Origin: Tetrapyrgos nigripes
Taxonomy: Eukaryota > Basidiomycota > Agaricomycetes > Agaricales > Campanellaceae
Length of the DNA: 64,000 nt
Assembly (NCBI GenBank): GCA_013368315.1
Contig: JAACJM010000006.1
Location: 1,116,001 to 1,180,000 of the forward strand
Direction of reading: 5' to 3'
The translations under genes were made by a program, and so were the position numbers. The notes below the pieces were generated by a model, which was not told the DNA's origin, did no database searches, and was given only the letters and a program-made list of their open reading frames with translations. Positions 1-10,249 of this stretch are shown piece by piece (the first letter of the stretch is position 1; every line of letters starts with the position of its first letter).

Positions 1-303
1 AAATCTTCCACACTTTTCTTAGGATTGGGAATATTGATGATCTTTAGTTGACCAGCCATATATGGCTATGGGACTTGCGTGTTAAGGTTGGCCAGTCATG
101 TAAGATTGACATGGAGTGGCGACTACATACCATAATCCCTCTTCCATTTCGCTCGTGTATGCCATGGCTTCACGGTCGGAAGCTGCAATGCATTTCCCAG
201 AAGAGGTATCCCCGAGGGCCTGGAGAGTAGTGCAGATATGCATTTCTGCGGAAGGTCTTAAAGAGATAAAGCATAAGGGGACGGATATGATTTGCCAAGT
301 CAT
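1..303 (-). pseudogene. 5' fragment of a cytochrome P450 gene, frameshifted, cut by window edge
   Basis: This is the inverted counterpart of the first exon and first intron of the intact P450 at 32015-34267. Shared blocks include the proline-rich hinge (PGPRG) coding sequence and the segment encoding KPWHTLAKWKRDYG. Relative to the intact copy, about 10 nt are missing in the membrane-anchor codons and one A is missing after the PGPRG codons, so the reading frame breaks twice. The start of exon 2 is also altered. It lies just downstream of the left questin-oxidase-like gene on the same strand, the same order as in the right arm. Whether the rest of the gene exists left of position 1 cannot be seen. 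It reads as a decayed copy. Confidence 0.8.
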
Positions 304-533
304 TGCTCATGGCTAGCGCTGTATCAATGGTAAGCTTATATTCTGTCACTGCTCAGGGGGAAGTGAGTCGAGTCATGCCGGCTCCATACCAAGGTACCAT
401 AGAAATCGATTTGTTATAGTACAACGGCGTCTCACAGCGTTCATAACCAGCCGTATTAGAGACATTGACGAAATCCAGCCGAAATCGACATCTCCCACCC
501 CGCCAACCATACTTATCCTCATCCTCGCCTGAC

Positions 534-2264
534 TCAGTAAATCGATTTTCCCTTCTCCGACCACGTATGAAAGCCTTCCCGATCCCAATACATCACATAT
601 TCCTTCAAATTTTCCCTACTCGGCATCTGTTCCAAAACCCTGTTCATAGTCAGACCCGCAGCTCTGATGAACAACGTCCCATCGATCTTCTCCGCGCCTT
701 CCAACCCAGTGTCAAGGAAATCTTGCTCGCCAGCTGCACGAGAGCCGTAGAGAGTAGCGTAGTGGACTAAAGCTCGTACTAGTTTGATGAGATGATCGTC
801 GGGGTGGACAAGTGATTGTGAAACGATAGATGTCCAAGGGTTTGGGTTGGAAGCCAGAGGAGAAGAAGGTGAGGGAAGGGCGTGAGCGTGAACTTGAACC
901 GTGTTGGCCGAAGGGATGGCAGGATGAGCAGTGTCGGCAGAGAAGAAGTTGGAGATAGCGAGGTTGGGTCGACCATTGACAATCCACCAAGAGATTATGA
1001 CGGCAAAGTATCCTCGCAGGAGCATCTCCTGGGATGCAGCTGGAAGGATGGGAAGGATTGCCGGAAGGAAGAGTGAAGATGTTGCGAAATGCATGCTATA
1101 TTGTACAACATTAGTCAGCGTGAGTAAGTGATAGTTTAGAGAAGGACGCACTAGAGGAAATCAGCGTTGAATGGCCCGGTTTCTCGATAACCCGGTACCG
1201 CGTACAAGAGCGTGCACACAAACTGCACCTCCTCAATTGCTTTCTGGATCCCTTCTGGTGTGGATGTGTCAATAGTCCAATCATCAACAGTCTTGAAGAT
1301 ATCGTCCCGCAGACCTTGGACAACATGACCGTACATGGTCATAAAGTCCGGGGCTTGTGATACCTTGAATTGCGGTTCTCTGAGGATACGAGCGAGAATG
1401 TTGAAGGCATGGACTCTCGGTTTGACTGGTGCAGATTTGAGAGAAAGTGTGTTTTGGACACGGGACACCAGAGACTCTGGGGTGCTTGCCGCAAATAGTG
1501 AACTAGGAATGAAGGAAACGCATCGGTCACTGGCAGCCATAGCTAAACCTAGAATCGTTTGAAGACAAACTTGTTAGAGGTTGACTGCACACATATTGCA
1601 AGAAAGCACAAACTTTCAGCAATTAGTCCGGGCAGACCAAACTCAATTCCATAGCCAATATGAATCATAGGATGCATGATGACAGCAAAGAATCGGTCAA
1701 GCATTTGGGGATTCTCGCCCTGTCCAGACTTGGTCTTCGAAAAGTTGGCCTCAGGCGAAAAAATGTGTTCTTGCAAGGCGGCTGCGGCACCCTTTTCACG
1801 GACGACACCTTCATAGTACTCAAGGTACCCAGCGTAGTATCTGGAAAATGAAATGTCAATACAGAAGTGCAGTCTTTACAGGAGAGCATTTACTTATGAT
1901 CCCCAAGATGGCCATAGAGGTTGTCTCGCGTGATAGGCTCCGGAGCCGTCCCTCTGGGACGTTGGACCGGTTGAGATTCCTCATAAGCAGCTTCGAGTAC
2001 TGCTTTTGGACTTCCCATAGACCATAGCGCAACGAGGTGATGAGAGATGTGACTGTGGGTGTATTCAGCAAGGCACCGAGGCAGAGTGATAGGAGGGGCT
2101 GCTCACTTGTGTCTTCCAAAGTCATCAAAGAAGACATGATACTTGTCGTGATTGTCTTGCAAGATATCTCGAAGAGCCTGAGTCGACTCTTGGTTTGCGC
2201 CGGGCCATCGTGACGGACAAGCAGTAGACGGTGGGGGAGAAGGTGCTGGGAATAGTTCTGTCAT
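534..2264 (-). CDS. Questin-oxidase-like / AflY-type (DUF4243) protein, left copy
   Basis: Five exons on the minus strand encode about 500 residues from MTELFPAPSPPPST to a TGA at 534-536. Exon 2 carries the H-x3-HHLVALW motif followed by EAAYEESQPVQRP, the pattern I associate with the questin oxidase-like family (AflY of aflatoxin and GedK-type Baeyer-Villiger or ring-cleaving enzymes of fungal polyketide pathways). Exon 3 has the conserved stretch HPMIHIGYGIEFGLPGLIAE, with further His residues that may bind a ligand. All splice sites match those of the right-hand copy at 29291-31020 and I see no in-frame stop, so it looks functional. A TATA-like ATAAAA lies about 38 nt upstream of the ATG (2302-2307). 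The substrate is unknown. Family assignment is from motif memory. Confidence 0.85.
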
Positions 2265-2301
2265 GGTTGCGAGTTGAGTGGGTTCTAGGCACTTCAACGT
2301 C

Positions 2302-2307
2302 TTTTAT
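2302..2307 (-). promoter_or_regulatory. TATA-like box of left questin-oxidase-like gene
   Basis: GCATAAAAGAC on the minus strand, 38 nt before the ATG. The same core is kept upstream of the right copy (29259-29264) inside otherwise diverged sequence, which supports a core-promoter role. Confidence 0.5.
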
Positions 2308-2309
2308 GC

Positions 2310-3060
2310 GCCCCATAACCCTTCTCGTGAGTATGTCACTTGATGCTCGCGCCCTGGTCATCAAAAGCAAGTACATAGATATCGCAGCAGAAAAAAAGCA
2401 TAGGTGAGTCCGCTCAACTCGTAGATTACCGTTCTCACGGAGATGTCATTTGATCATGATCCTCGGCTGCTGAGCTTATCGTAAGAGAGAACACGGCTTT
2501 GAATTGTCTAACTCACCTCAGTTCGGTTAGACGTAGGCAGTGCTCACTAGCACTGAGAAAAGGACTATCGCAGGTCAGCGGGTGATTTTTCAGAAGGACC
2601 CCTCGGAGCTTCATGGCCAGAAAAGTACAGACAGTTAGTAGGATAGCACACGAACTTGAATGGTGAGACTCACCTGAGCTCCATTGACCACGTAGGAGCG
2701 ATCGTAGGTAGCCGGATAATTTTCAACAAAAAAAAAACAGATCCTGTAAGCACATTCAGCGGTTCGCGAGTACATGGGTTCTGGAAGCGACTGTGAGTGC
2801 TACGAATCCCAATATCGCCCATATCTTTACCATGTCGTAGGAGAGACTTGTAGAGAATTACTCACCAATGATGAATCCTTGATGGTTGCAATTTTTGTCA
2901 CAGTAGTGCACTCGCACCACAGCTCCGCGTGCAGAAACCTAGCATATAGATATTACTGCGTGTTTTCAGGGAATACACAGTAGAGATTAGCTGGATCGGC
3001 TTTGAATAAACTTGGCAGAAGCAAGAACGTGAAGGCTTCGTGCGAAAGAAAGTCGCGTTA
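2310..3060 (-). other. Upstream part of the left arm of the inverted duplication; no clear gene
   Basis: Read on the minus strand, this stretch aligns by eye with plus-strand 28600-29260 in scattered blocks. Shared landmarks include GTGAGTCTCAC, CGTGTGCTATC, GAAGCTCCG, CCTTTTCT and CTATATGCTAGGT. Several splice-donor-like GTGAGT sites are conserved between the copies, so it may be the remnant of a small multi-exon gene, but neither copy gives a convincing protein. Divergence is clearly higher than in the neighbouring questin-oxidase-like exons. Confidence 0.5.
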
Positions 3061-3239
3061 TTTACTCTTGTTTGCCAAAGCCTTCTCTCATAACCGGCCA
3101 TTGCGAACTACAAGGAATCATGGTCACTCTTCTCGTAGACTGCATCCAGCTCTTCGCATCTGTATTTGTGTTTCTCGAACAGACCCATCAAGTGACGTGG
3201 CGGAAGCTTCCGGAGTAAACAATTTCCCGCTTGACAAGT

Positions 3240-3290
3240 AACTGTCACCTACAACTTACAAGTAGTACCTGTAAGTTGTAGGTGACAGTT
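3240..3290. repeat. Perfect 21-bp inverted repeat (hairpin) with 9-nt loop
   Basis: Arms 3240-3260 and 3270-3290 are exact reverse complements (AACTGTCACCTACAACTTAC plus one A in the left arm) around the loop AGTAGTACC. It could be the fused ends of a palindromic miniature transposon or a structured regulatory site. The rest of 3061-3786 holds no recognisable gene. Confidence 0.9.
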
Positions 3291-3786
3291 GCTAGCCTAG
3301 TAGGCTCCCTGTCACCTCTTCTGCCAAGCCAACTGCAAAAAGGCTCCTAAATCTGCCTCAGTTCTGCTCTTATTTTCGCGGTACTGAAGGCTTTTTACGA
3401 GCTGTTTCGTTCCGTGCACGGGCACGGTGCCGCATGAAGGTCTCTATCGAACTGACTGTTTTTGTGGCCGACGCTGGCATCTGTTGTTCTCATGGTTATG
3501 GATACGGTGAGCAACGGATCTTCACAATTGCAATGCTTTAACATTGTGCTGAAGCGCTTCTTATTCAGATGAATGATGCCTGACCTCGGTAATCTGTCCA
3601 GAAATGTCTGATTGGGACTTGCGCGATGTTCCAGGTTGCTGGCCGCCGAAGATTGGCATGGGCGCTGAGCGCTACGCTCATGAGATAGGGCAGCATTTAA
3701 AGCACAGAGGTTTGCTTTGTGGGCCTGCTCTATCTTTTCCTCTTTTTCTGACGCGAGCTATCAAGGCAACTAAGTTGTACTTGACA

Positions 3787-6577
3787 ATGTCCATCTTCAG
3801 TCTCTTCGGCCAGCCCGTGTCCATGTCCAAGGAGACTCAAACCAAAACACTAGAGCCTATCAGCCAGGCAACTTTCGTCCAGCAGCGCGACAAGGCGGGT
3901 CTACTTGTCACCAACGAGTTGGAGAAGGCGCTGGAAGATTGCAAGGCCAAGGTCAATCGCATCTCAAAGGACTGTAGAATGAGAAATCGCAAATTTAGGT
4001 GCGGATTCCATTGCATATCTTGGCTTGCATATGCTCATGCACATTTTTCTCGTTGTTGACAGGGATCCCGAGTTTGACATCGAAAACGATAAAACGCGTT
4101 GTCTCAACGGCCTGGGCGAAGGCGACGAATCGTACACCCCCTCCGACATCCAACGAATTAGTGAAATCTTCGAGAACCCACAGTTCTTCGTCGACGGAGC
4201 TGACTCTGCAGATTTGGTACAAGGCGCTATTGGAGATTGTTGGTTCATATCTGCATTGGCGACCATGGCTACCAAGAAGGGGCTTGTAGAGAGGTTTTGC
4301 GTCGCTAGGGACGAGCAGGTTGGGGTTTATGGATTCATCTTTTTCAGAGATGCGGCTTGGATTACGGTTATTATCGATGAGTGCGTTATTTTTCCTTTCT
4401 TGCCCTTCATCTTTTCAGTTCTCTGATGTACTGCTCTGCCATGTCCTCAGTCTCTTGTTCACTTCTATTCCCAAATACGAAGAGCTCTCATGGGCCGAGA
4501 AACAGCTGTACCACGGGGACAAGGAACTTTACAACAAATCTGCGCGCAAGGGAACGAAAACCCTGTACTTTGCGAAGTCAAGCGCCCAAGGAGAAACATG
4601 GGTTCCTCTAATTGAAAAGGCTTACGCTAAACTCCATGGAAGTTACGCGGCTTTGAGTGGAGGTGAGGCCTGCGAGGCTGTCGAGGATTTGACTGGGTGA
4701 GTGCCCCTCTGCCTTGTATCTGTCACCGTCTTTGTTCCTAATCTCAAACGCATTTCAGAGGCATCTCCACCTTCATTCCATCCCACGACATCTTGGATGT
4801 TGACCGCTTCTGGAACGAAGAACTTGTAAAAGCTAACCAAGACCGTCTCTTTGGGTGTGCATATCAGACCTTGTCTGGAGCCCGTTCAGGAGATTGGTCG
4901 TCGAAAATTATGGGACTGATTGGGAACCACGCATACTCCGTCTTGCGTGCTGTCGAGGTCAAAGGAAAACGTTTCGTTGTCGTCAGAAACCCATGGGGAG
5001 AGTCTGAATGGACTGGGCCCTGGTCTGATGGATCTAAGGAGTGGACGAAGGAGTGGATGGAGGTTATGCATGAGTTTGGACATGAGTTTGGAGAGGATGG
5101 CCAGTTTGTTATGGAGTGTAAGTATCAGTGTTTTTATTCTTGTCGCCGAGGAATCTGTTGACACTGCATTGCTTGTAGACAAGGACTTCCTCTCATGCTG
5201 GGACACCTTTGATCGAACTCTCCTTCTGGACGACACCTGGGTACTAAGTTCCCAGTGGTTGCACGTTACATCTCGTCCTCTTCCCTCTGCTTGGACATTT
5301 GGCGACGTGTCGTGTACGTCTCTCTACTGTTACTCTATTGGTCAACGTGTGCTAACTAACTTTCTCTCAAACCCTTTTCTATGCAGTCACATTCTCTGTC
5401 TCTCAACCTACCCTCGCCGTCATAGTCCTCTCCCAAATTGACAACCGCTACTTTAACAACATCTCTGGTCGTTCTCACTGGCAATTTGATTTCGTCGTCT
5501 TTAAGAAGGACCAAAAAGAGATCGTTGCGGAGTCGTCGCACTCGAGGTTATACGCTCGTAGTGTTAACCTTGAAATTAATCTGGAGGCTGGTGATTATGT
5601 CGTGCATGTGAGTGCAGGACTACCCTCAAATTTTATGGCTGGATTTGTACTCACGTCTAACTTGTACAGGTGAGATTTGATCGCACACAATACCGAGACG
5701 CAAACTATTACTCCAACAAAGCCTCCGACTGGGATCAGCGAACTCTTTCTCGAATGCTGACTGAGAGAGCTGCCGGCAGGTCCATTGCCTCCAGTGAGTC
5801 TCCTGGGTCTGTACGCTAAAGCTCGTCATTAACCATAGCTCCCGTTGCGTTTTCATTCTAGATTTTAAAGCAGAGTGAGTAATTATGTCGATTGTTCCAA
5901 AACTTCAATATTGATGGTCTGCCAATTTTAGGTCCGAAAAGCAACATCTACACGTCCCTATCGACATTTTAGCTGGCCAAGATCTCGCCCAGCTCGAGAC
6001 TAAGGCCCTCGCAATCGCAAAAGCCAAGAAGAAGGAAGAAGAAGAGGCAGCGAAGAAGAAAGCCGACGCAGAAGCTGAAAAGGCCAAAAAGAAAGCTGAA
6101 GCCGAAGCTGAAAAGGCTAAGAAGAAAGCCGAGGAAGAAGCGAAGAAAGCCGCTGAGGAAGTTGCCAAGCATACGCCGGAAGGAGAGAAGAGCACGACTA
6201 CAATCGTCAACGAGGACGGGTCGACGACTGTGACTACGACTACGGTGGTTAAGAAGATGGTTTCCGTTACTACGAAAAAGACGGAGGATGGAGAAGAAGT
6301 GGAGACGAAGGAACAGGAGACTACGATGGCAGCGTCTGCATCTACATCTGCAGCTCCCAAACTCCCGACCGGAGATGATGATGATGCGAAATCAGACGCC
6401 AGTGATGATAGTGATGACACGCCAGAGCCGGACCCATTACGGGATGTGATGGACGCCTCTGAAGAGGATTCTATCTTCTTAGGATTGAAGGTGTACACAA
6501 AGAAGGAAGTGCCGGTCACGATTACGGGGCAGTTGAGGCATGAGATGGAGGTATCTGCGAAGCTAGCACTGGCGTAG
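3787..6577 (+). CDS. Calpain-like cysteine protease (peptidase family C2), copy 1
   Basis: Nine exons (3787-3998, 4063-4380, 4451-4696, 4759-5117, 5179-5313, 5387-5607, 5670-5793, 5862-5874, 5932-6577) give about 757 residues. The catalytic Cys lies in [10 protein letters not shown], the His in GNHAYSVL and the Asn in [17 protein letters not shown], so the calpain triad is complete. A beta-rich calpain domain III-like region follows (LLLDDTWV to [10 protein letters not shown]). The C-terminus has a Lys/Glu/Ala-rich probable coiled coil, then a Thr/Val-rich repeat and an acidic Ser-rich stretch, ending in a conserved [15 protein letters not shown] block. No EF-hand region is visible, as is usual in fungal calpain-like proteins. 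Exon 8 is only 13 nt. Likely cytosolic, Ca-regulated limited proteolysis. A tandem paralogue follows at 7345. An alternative upstream ATG at 3604 in another exon is not supported by the paralogue. Confidence 0.9.
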
Positions 6578-7277
6578 TCTGATCACCTGTCGTCCCCAGA
6601 CGCCAGCTTCCTTGTCTTGATTGTTTCTTTGTATTTCGGGTCTTGGTTTAATCACCATTGGGTTCATTTGCGTCTATTCTTTGGCCTTGGGATGTGGGTC
6701 GTGTTGTATTGAGATATCCACTCTCAGACTCAGTTCCCTCCGCAATTACTAGTGACTAGAACCGCTGTTTCAGGACTTGTGCCTCGAGTCTGGACCTCAA
6801 TGTTGATCCAGATTGATTGTTTTGAAGCCCAGAAACCAGAAACCGCTGTCTACGGTTGCTGACTATTTCTTCCGTATGATAAACTCCGGCCCCAAAGCAG
6901 CAAAATGTCCTCTTCTCCGCGCTTTAGCGCTGAAGAAAACGCTAGTACATTGCTTTTCCATTCAGACTGCTTCTATCTTCGTTCTGATAATTTCTATCTT
7001 TAGGTTGAGCAAGACGGAGATCAAGGAGCTGCGACCAGACGCTGCTGCGCCAGGAATTGGAATTGCGTGTTCTCAACAACCATTGGCTCAAGACGCTCAT
7101 CTGAAACATGAGCGCTGCACGAGCGTCAAGGGAGATTCAGTTCATGCCTTGTTGCTCCCCAACTATGGGAGCTAGGAGGGTGTCGTAACTGCTATTTGCT
7201 GCCACAGACCGCATGAGTCAGTTATAGCAGCTGCTAGATGGGCATCGGTTAACGCTTACGGTGGTGAACGAAAACAC
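6578..7277. other. Intergenic region between the two calpain-like genes
   Basis: About 700 bases without a convincing gene. A 120-codon open frame at 6813-7175 has no counterpart after copy 2 and no recognisable motif. The stretch presumably holds the 3' UTR of copy 1 and the promoter of copy 2. Confidence 0.5.
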
Positions 7278-7284
7278 TATAAAT
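7278..7284 (+). promoter_or_regulatory. TATA box of calpain-like copy 2
   Basis: TATAAAT sits 61 nt upstream of the ATG at 7345 and is followed by a pyrimidine-rich leader, typical of fungal promoters. Confidence 0.55.
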
Positions 7285-7344
7285 CCTCCACTGTTCATCC
7301 GCTTTCGACCATCCTATTTTCCTTTTTCACTATAACGCCTCAAA

Positions 7345-10058
7345 ATGTCTATCTTCAATCTATTCGGCCAGACTGTTCACGTTGAAGACAGGAAGAAGAC
7401 CCAAGAACCCCTCAGTCAAGCAATATTTGTTCAGCACCCTGAGAAGGCCGGTTTGCTTGTTACCAACGAGTTGGAGAAAGCGCTAGAGCATTGCAAGGCT
7501 CATGTCACTAGAATTTCAAAGGACTGCAGAATGAGAAACCGCAGATTTAGGTGAGGTCACTGTTGCCACATTGTGCTGCTTTGTTCTCATTATCTCATCT
7601 CTCGCTGTTCTGTCTTCTCTTCCATAGGGACCCAGAGTTCGACATTGAAAACGATTGCTACCGTTGCCTTTACGGGCTAGCCAAGTCCACAGACTTCTTC
7701 CCCTCGGGCATCCAACGTGTTTCCGAGATATTTGAGCAACCCCAGTTCTTCGTCGACGGAGCTGACTCCGCCGATCTAGAACAAGGAGCCATCGGAGATT
7801 GTTGGTTTATATCGGCGTTGGCGACGATGGCGACTAAGAAAGGTCTCGTCGAGAGGTTTTGCGTCGCAAGAGACGAGAAGGTCGGAGTGTATGGGTTCAT
7901 TTTCTTCAGAGACGCAGCTTGGGTCACAGTCATCATTGACGAGTGAGTTTACTTTCTTGTTGTCGTCTGCCGATCTCTCAGACTTCTTCAGCCTATTATA
8001 CACTTCCATGCCCAAGTTTGAGGAACTTTCTCCGCAAGAAAAAGCGCTGTATCATAATGACAAAGAGGCTTACAACAAGTCGGCGAGGAAGGGGACTAAA
8101 GCGTTGTACTTCGCCAAATCAAGTGCCCAAGGAGAAACTTGGGTGCCTTTGATCGAGAAAGCTTACGCCAAACTCCACGGAAGTTTTGCAGCATTGATTG
8201 GTGGACAAGCTTCTGAGGCCATAGAGGACCTTACAGGGTGGGCCTTATATAGTATATTTATCCTGCCTAACCTGACTTATCTTATGTTCACATCCATTCA
8301 GAGGCATCTCAACCTTCATACCATCTCGAGACATCTTTGACGTTGACCGCTTCTGGAATGAGGAGCTTCTAAAGGCCAACCACGACCGTCTCTTTGGTTG
8401 CTCATTCCAGCCTCTATCTTCTGAACGGTCAGACAATCAATGGGCAACAGTAGAGGGTTTAATCCAGAATCATGCATACTCAGTCTTGCGTGCCGTTGAG
8501 GTGAAGGGGAAGAGATTTGTCGTCCTCAGGAACCCTTGGGGCCGTTCTGAGTGGACTGGTGCCTGGTCTGACGGATCCAAGCAGTGGACCAAGGAATGGA
8601 TGGATGTTATGCCTGAGCTGGGACATAAATTTGGGAACGACGGACAATTTGTGATGGAATGTATGTATTGTTGTCTTTTGTCAATCACTCAGAGATCTGA
8701 CGACACTGCGTTGTTTATAGACAAGGACTTCCTGTCACGATGGGATGTCTTCTACCGTACATTGTTATTAGATGATTCTTGGGTCATGTCGTCGCATTTT
8801 TTGCAAGTCACCTCACGCCCTCTTCCTTCCGCTTGGAGTTTTGGCGATGTGTCATGTAAGTCTCCTCCCCTGGCAGTGTTTTCTTTGTTTGGCGTTACCT
8901 TCATCTAATCTGTCTTAGTCACTTTCTCCCTTGCACAGCCCACCCTCGCCATCATAGTGCTATCCCAGATCGACATTCGCTACTTCGACGAAATCTCTGG
9001 TCATTTTTGGTGGCGGTTTGATTTTGTAGTCTTCAGGAAGGGCGAGAAGGAGATTGTTGGAGAGTCTACCCATTCCAGAATATACGCTCGCAGTGTCAAT
9101 CTTGAGATGAATCTGGAGGCTGGAGATTACGTCGTACATGTGCGTCTCGTCATCCCTTTGGCTAGTTGTTGCACTAACGATCCTTGGTATAGGTAAGGTT
9201 GGATCGGATACAACGCCGAGACGAGGACTACTTCTCCGAGAATGCGAAGGATTGGAGCCAGCAAACGCTCTCTCGCGTCTTGACTCAGAGAACTATCGGA
9301 CGGTCAATCGCCTCGAGTGAGTATAGGCTGTTGCGGTTCGCCCGATGTCATTTAGTAACTGTCTGCTTTGACTTTGTGTAGACTTCAAGGCCGAGTAAGT
9401 AGTCTCGGAGGGTTGTTTCTGACATATCTGATACTGACTCCTGTTCTACAGGTTGGAAAAACAGAATATTCCGGTTCCTATTGACATTCTTGCAGGCCAG
9501 GATCTTGCAGAGCTGGAGGCGAAAGCTCTTGCGCTTGCCAAAGCTAAGAAGAAAGAGGAGGAGGAGGAAGCCAAGAAAAAAGCCGATGCAGAAGCCGAAG
9601 CCGCCAAACAGAATGAGGCTGAGGCAGCGAGAAGTACTGCACCAGAAGGAGAGAAGAACACAACGACGGTCACCAACGAGGACGGGTCTACCACTACTAC
9701 TACCACTACAGTTGTAAAGAAGGTCGTCACGGTCACCACAAAGAAGACTGACAGCGGCGAGGAGACAGAGACGAAAAAGGAGACTACGACAAATGGTCCT
9801 GCAGCTGCAAAGTTGGCCGAAAATGGTGATACGAAATCGGATGCATGGGCATCGGATAGCGACCAGACAGACGAATCAGATGCAGGGGCAGATAGCGACC
9901 AGACAGACGAGGCGGATCCTTTGGACGTAATCGAAGCGTCTGAAAATAATTCTATCTTCCTCGGTCTAAAAGTATACACTAAGAAGGAAGTGCCGGTCAC
10001 GATAGCGGGCCAGTTGAGGCACGAGATGGAGGTTTCTGCAAAATTAGCACTTTCATAA
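7345..10058 (+). CDS. Calpain-like cysteine protease (peptidase family C2), copy 2
   Basis: Nine exons (7345-7550, 7628-7942, 7992-8237, 8302-8660, 8721-8855, 8919-9139, 9193-9316, 9382-9394, 9452-10058) give about 741 residues. Exons 3 to 8 have exactly the same lengths as in copy 1 (246, 359, 135, 221, 124 and 13 nt). The triad is complete: [35 protein letters not shown]. The coiled-coil and acidic tail are shorter and diverge most (a DSDQTDE motif occurs twice), while the final [15 protein letters not shown] block is kept. Same orientation and short spacing indicate a local tandem duplication with both copies under constraint. Role beyond Cys-protease activity is inferred from family only. 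Confidence 0.9.
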
Positions 10059-10249
10059 AAGAGTTCACTAGGTTAGTACTACTGCAGTTTCTGTAGTACA
10101 CTCTTACATGTTACTCTGGAGCCCAGTTCTACCCACGTCTCTATGTAACTAGCTCTAGGTAACTTCACCTGAAGGGTGACATCAAAATTGAATTGGAGGA
10201 TCGACTCGGACAAAATAGTACCAAACAAACACCTTGATTCTCGACCACC

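Noticed and set aside
5905..6519. 204-residue Ser/Ala/Phe-rich minus-strand ORF
   Set aside because: Antisense shadow of the Lys/Glu-rich calpain tail; the same happens at 9446-10000 opposite copy 2.
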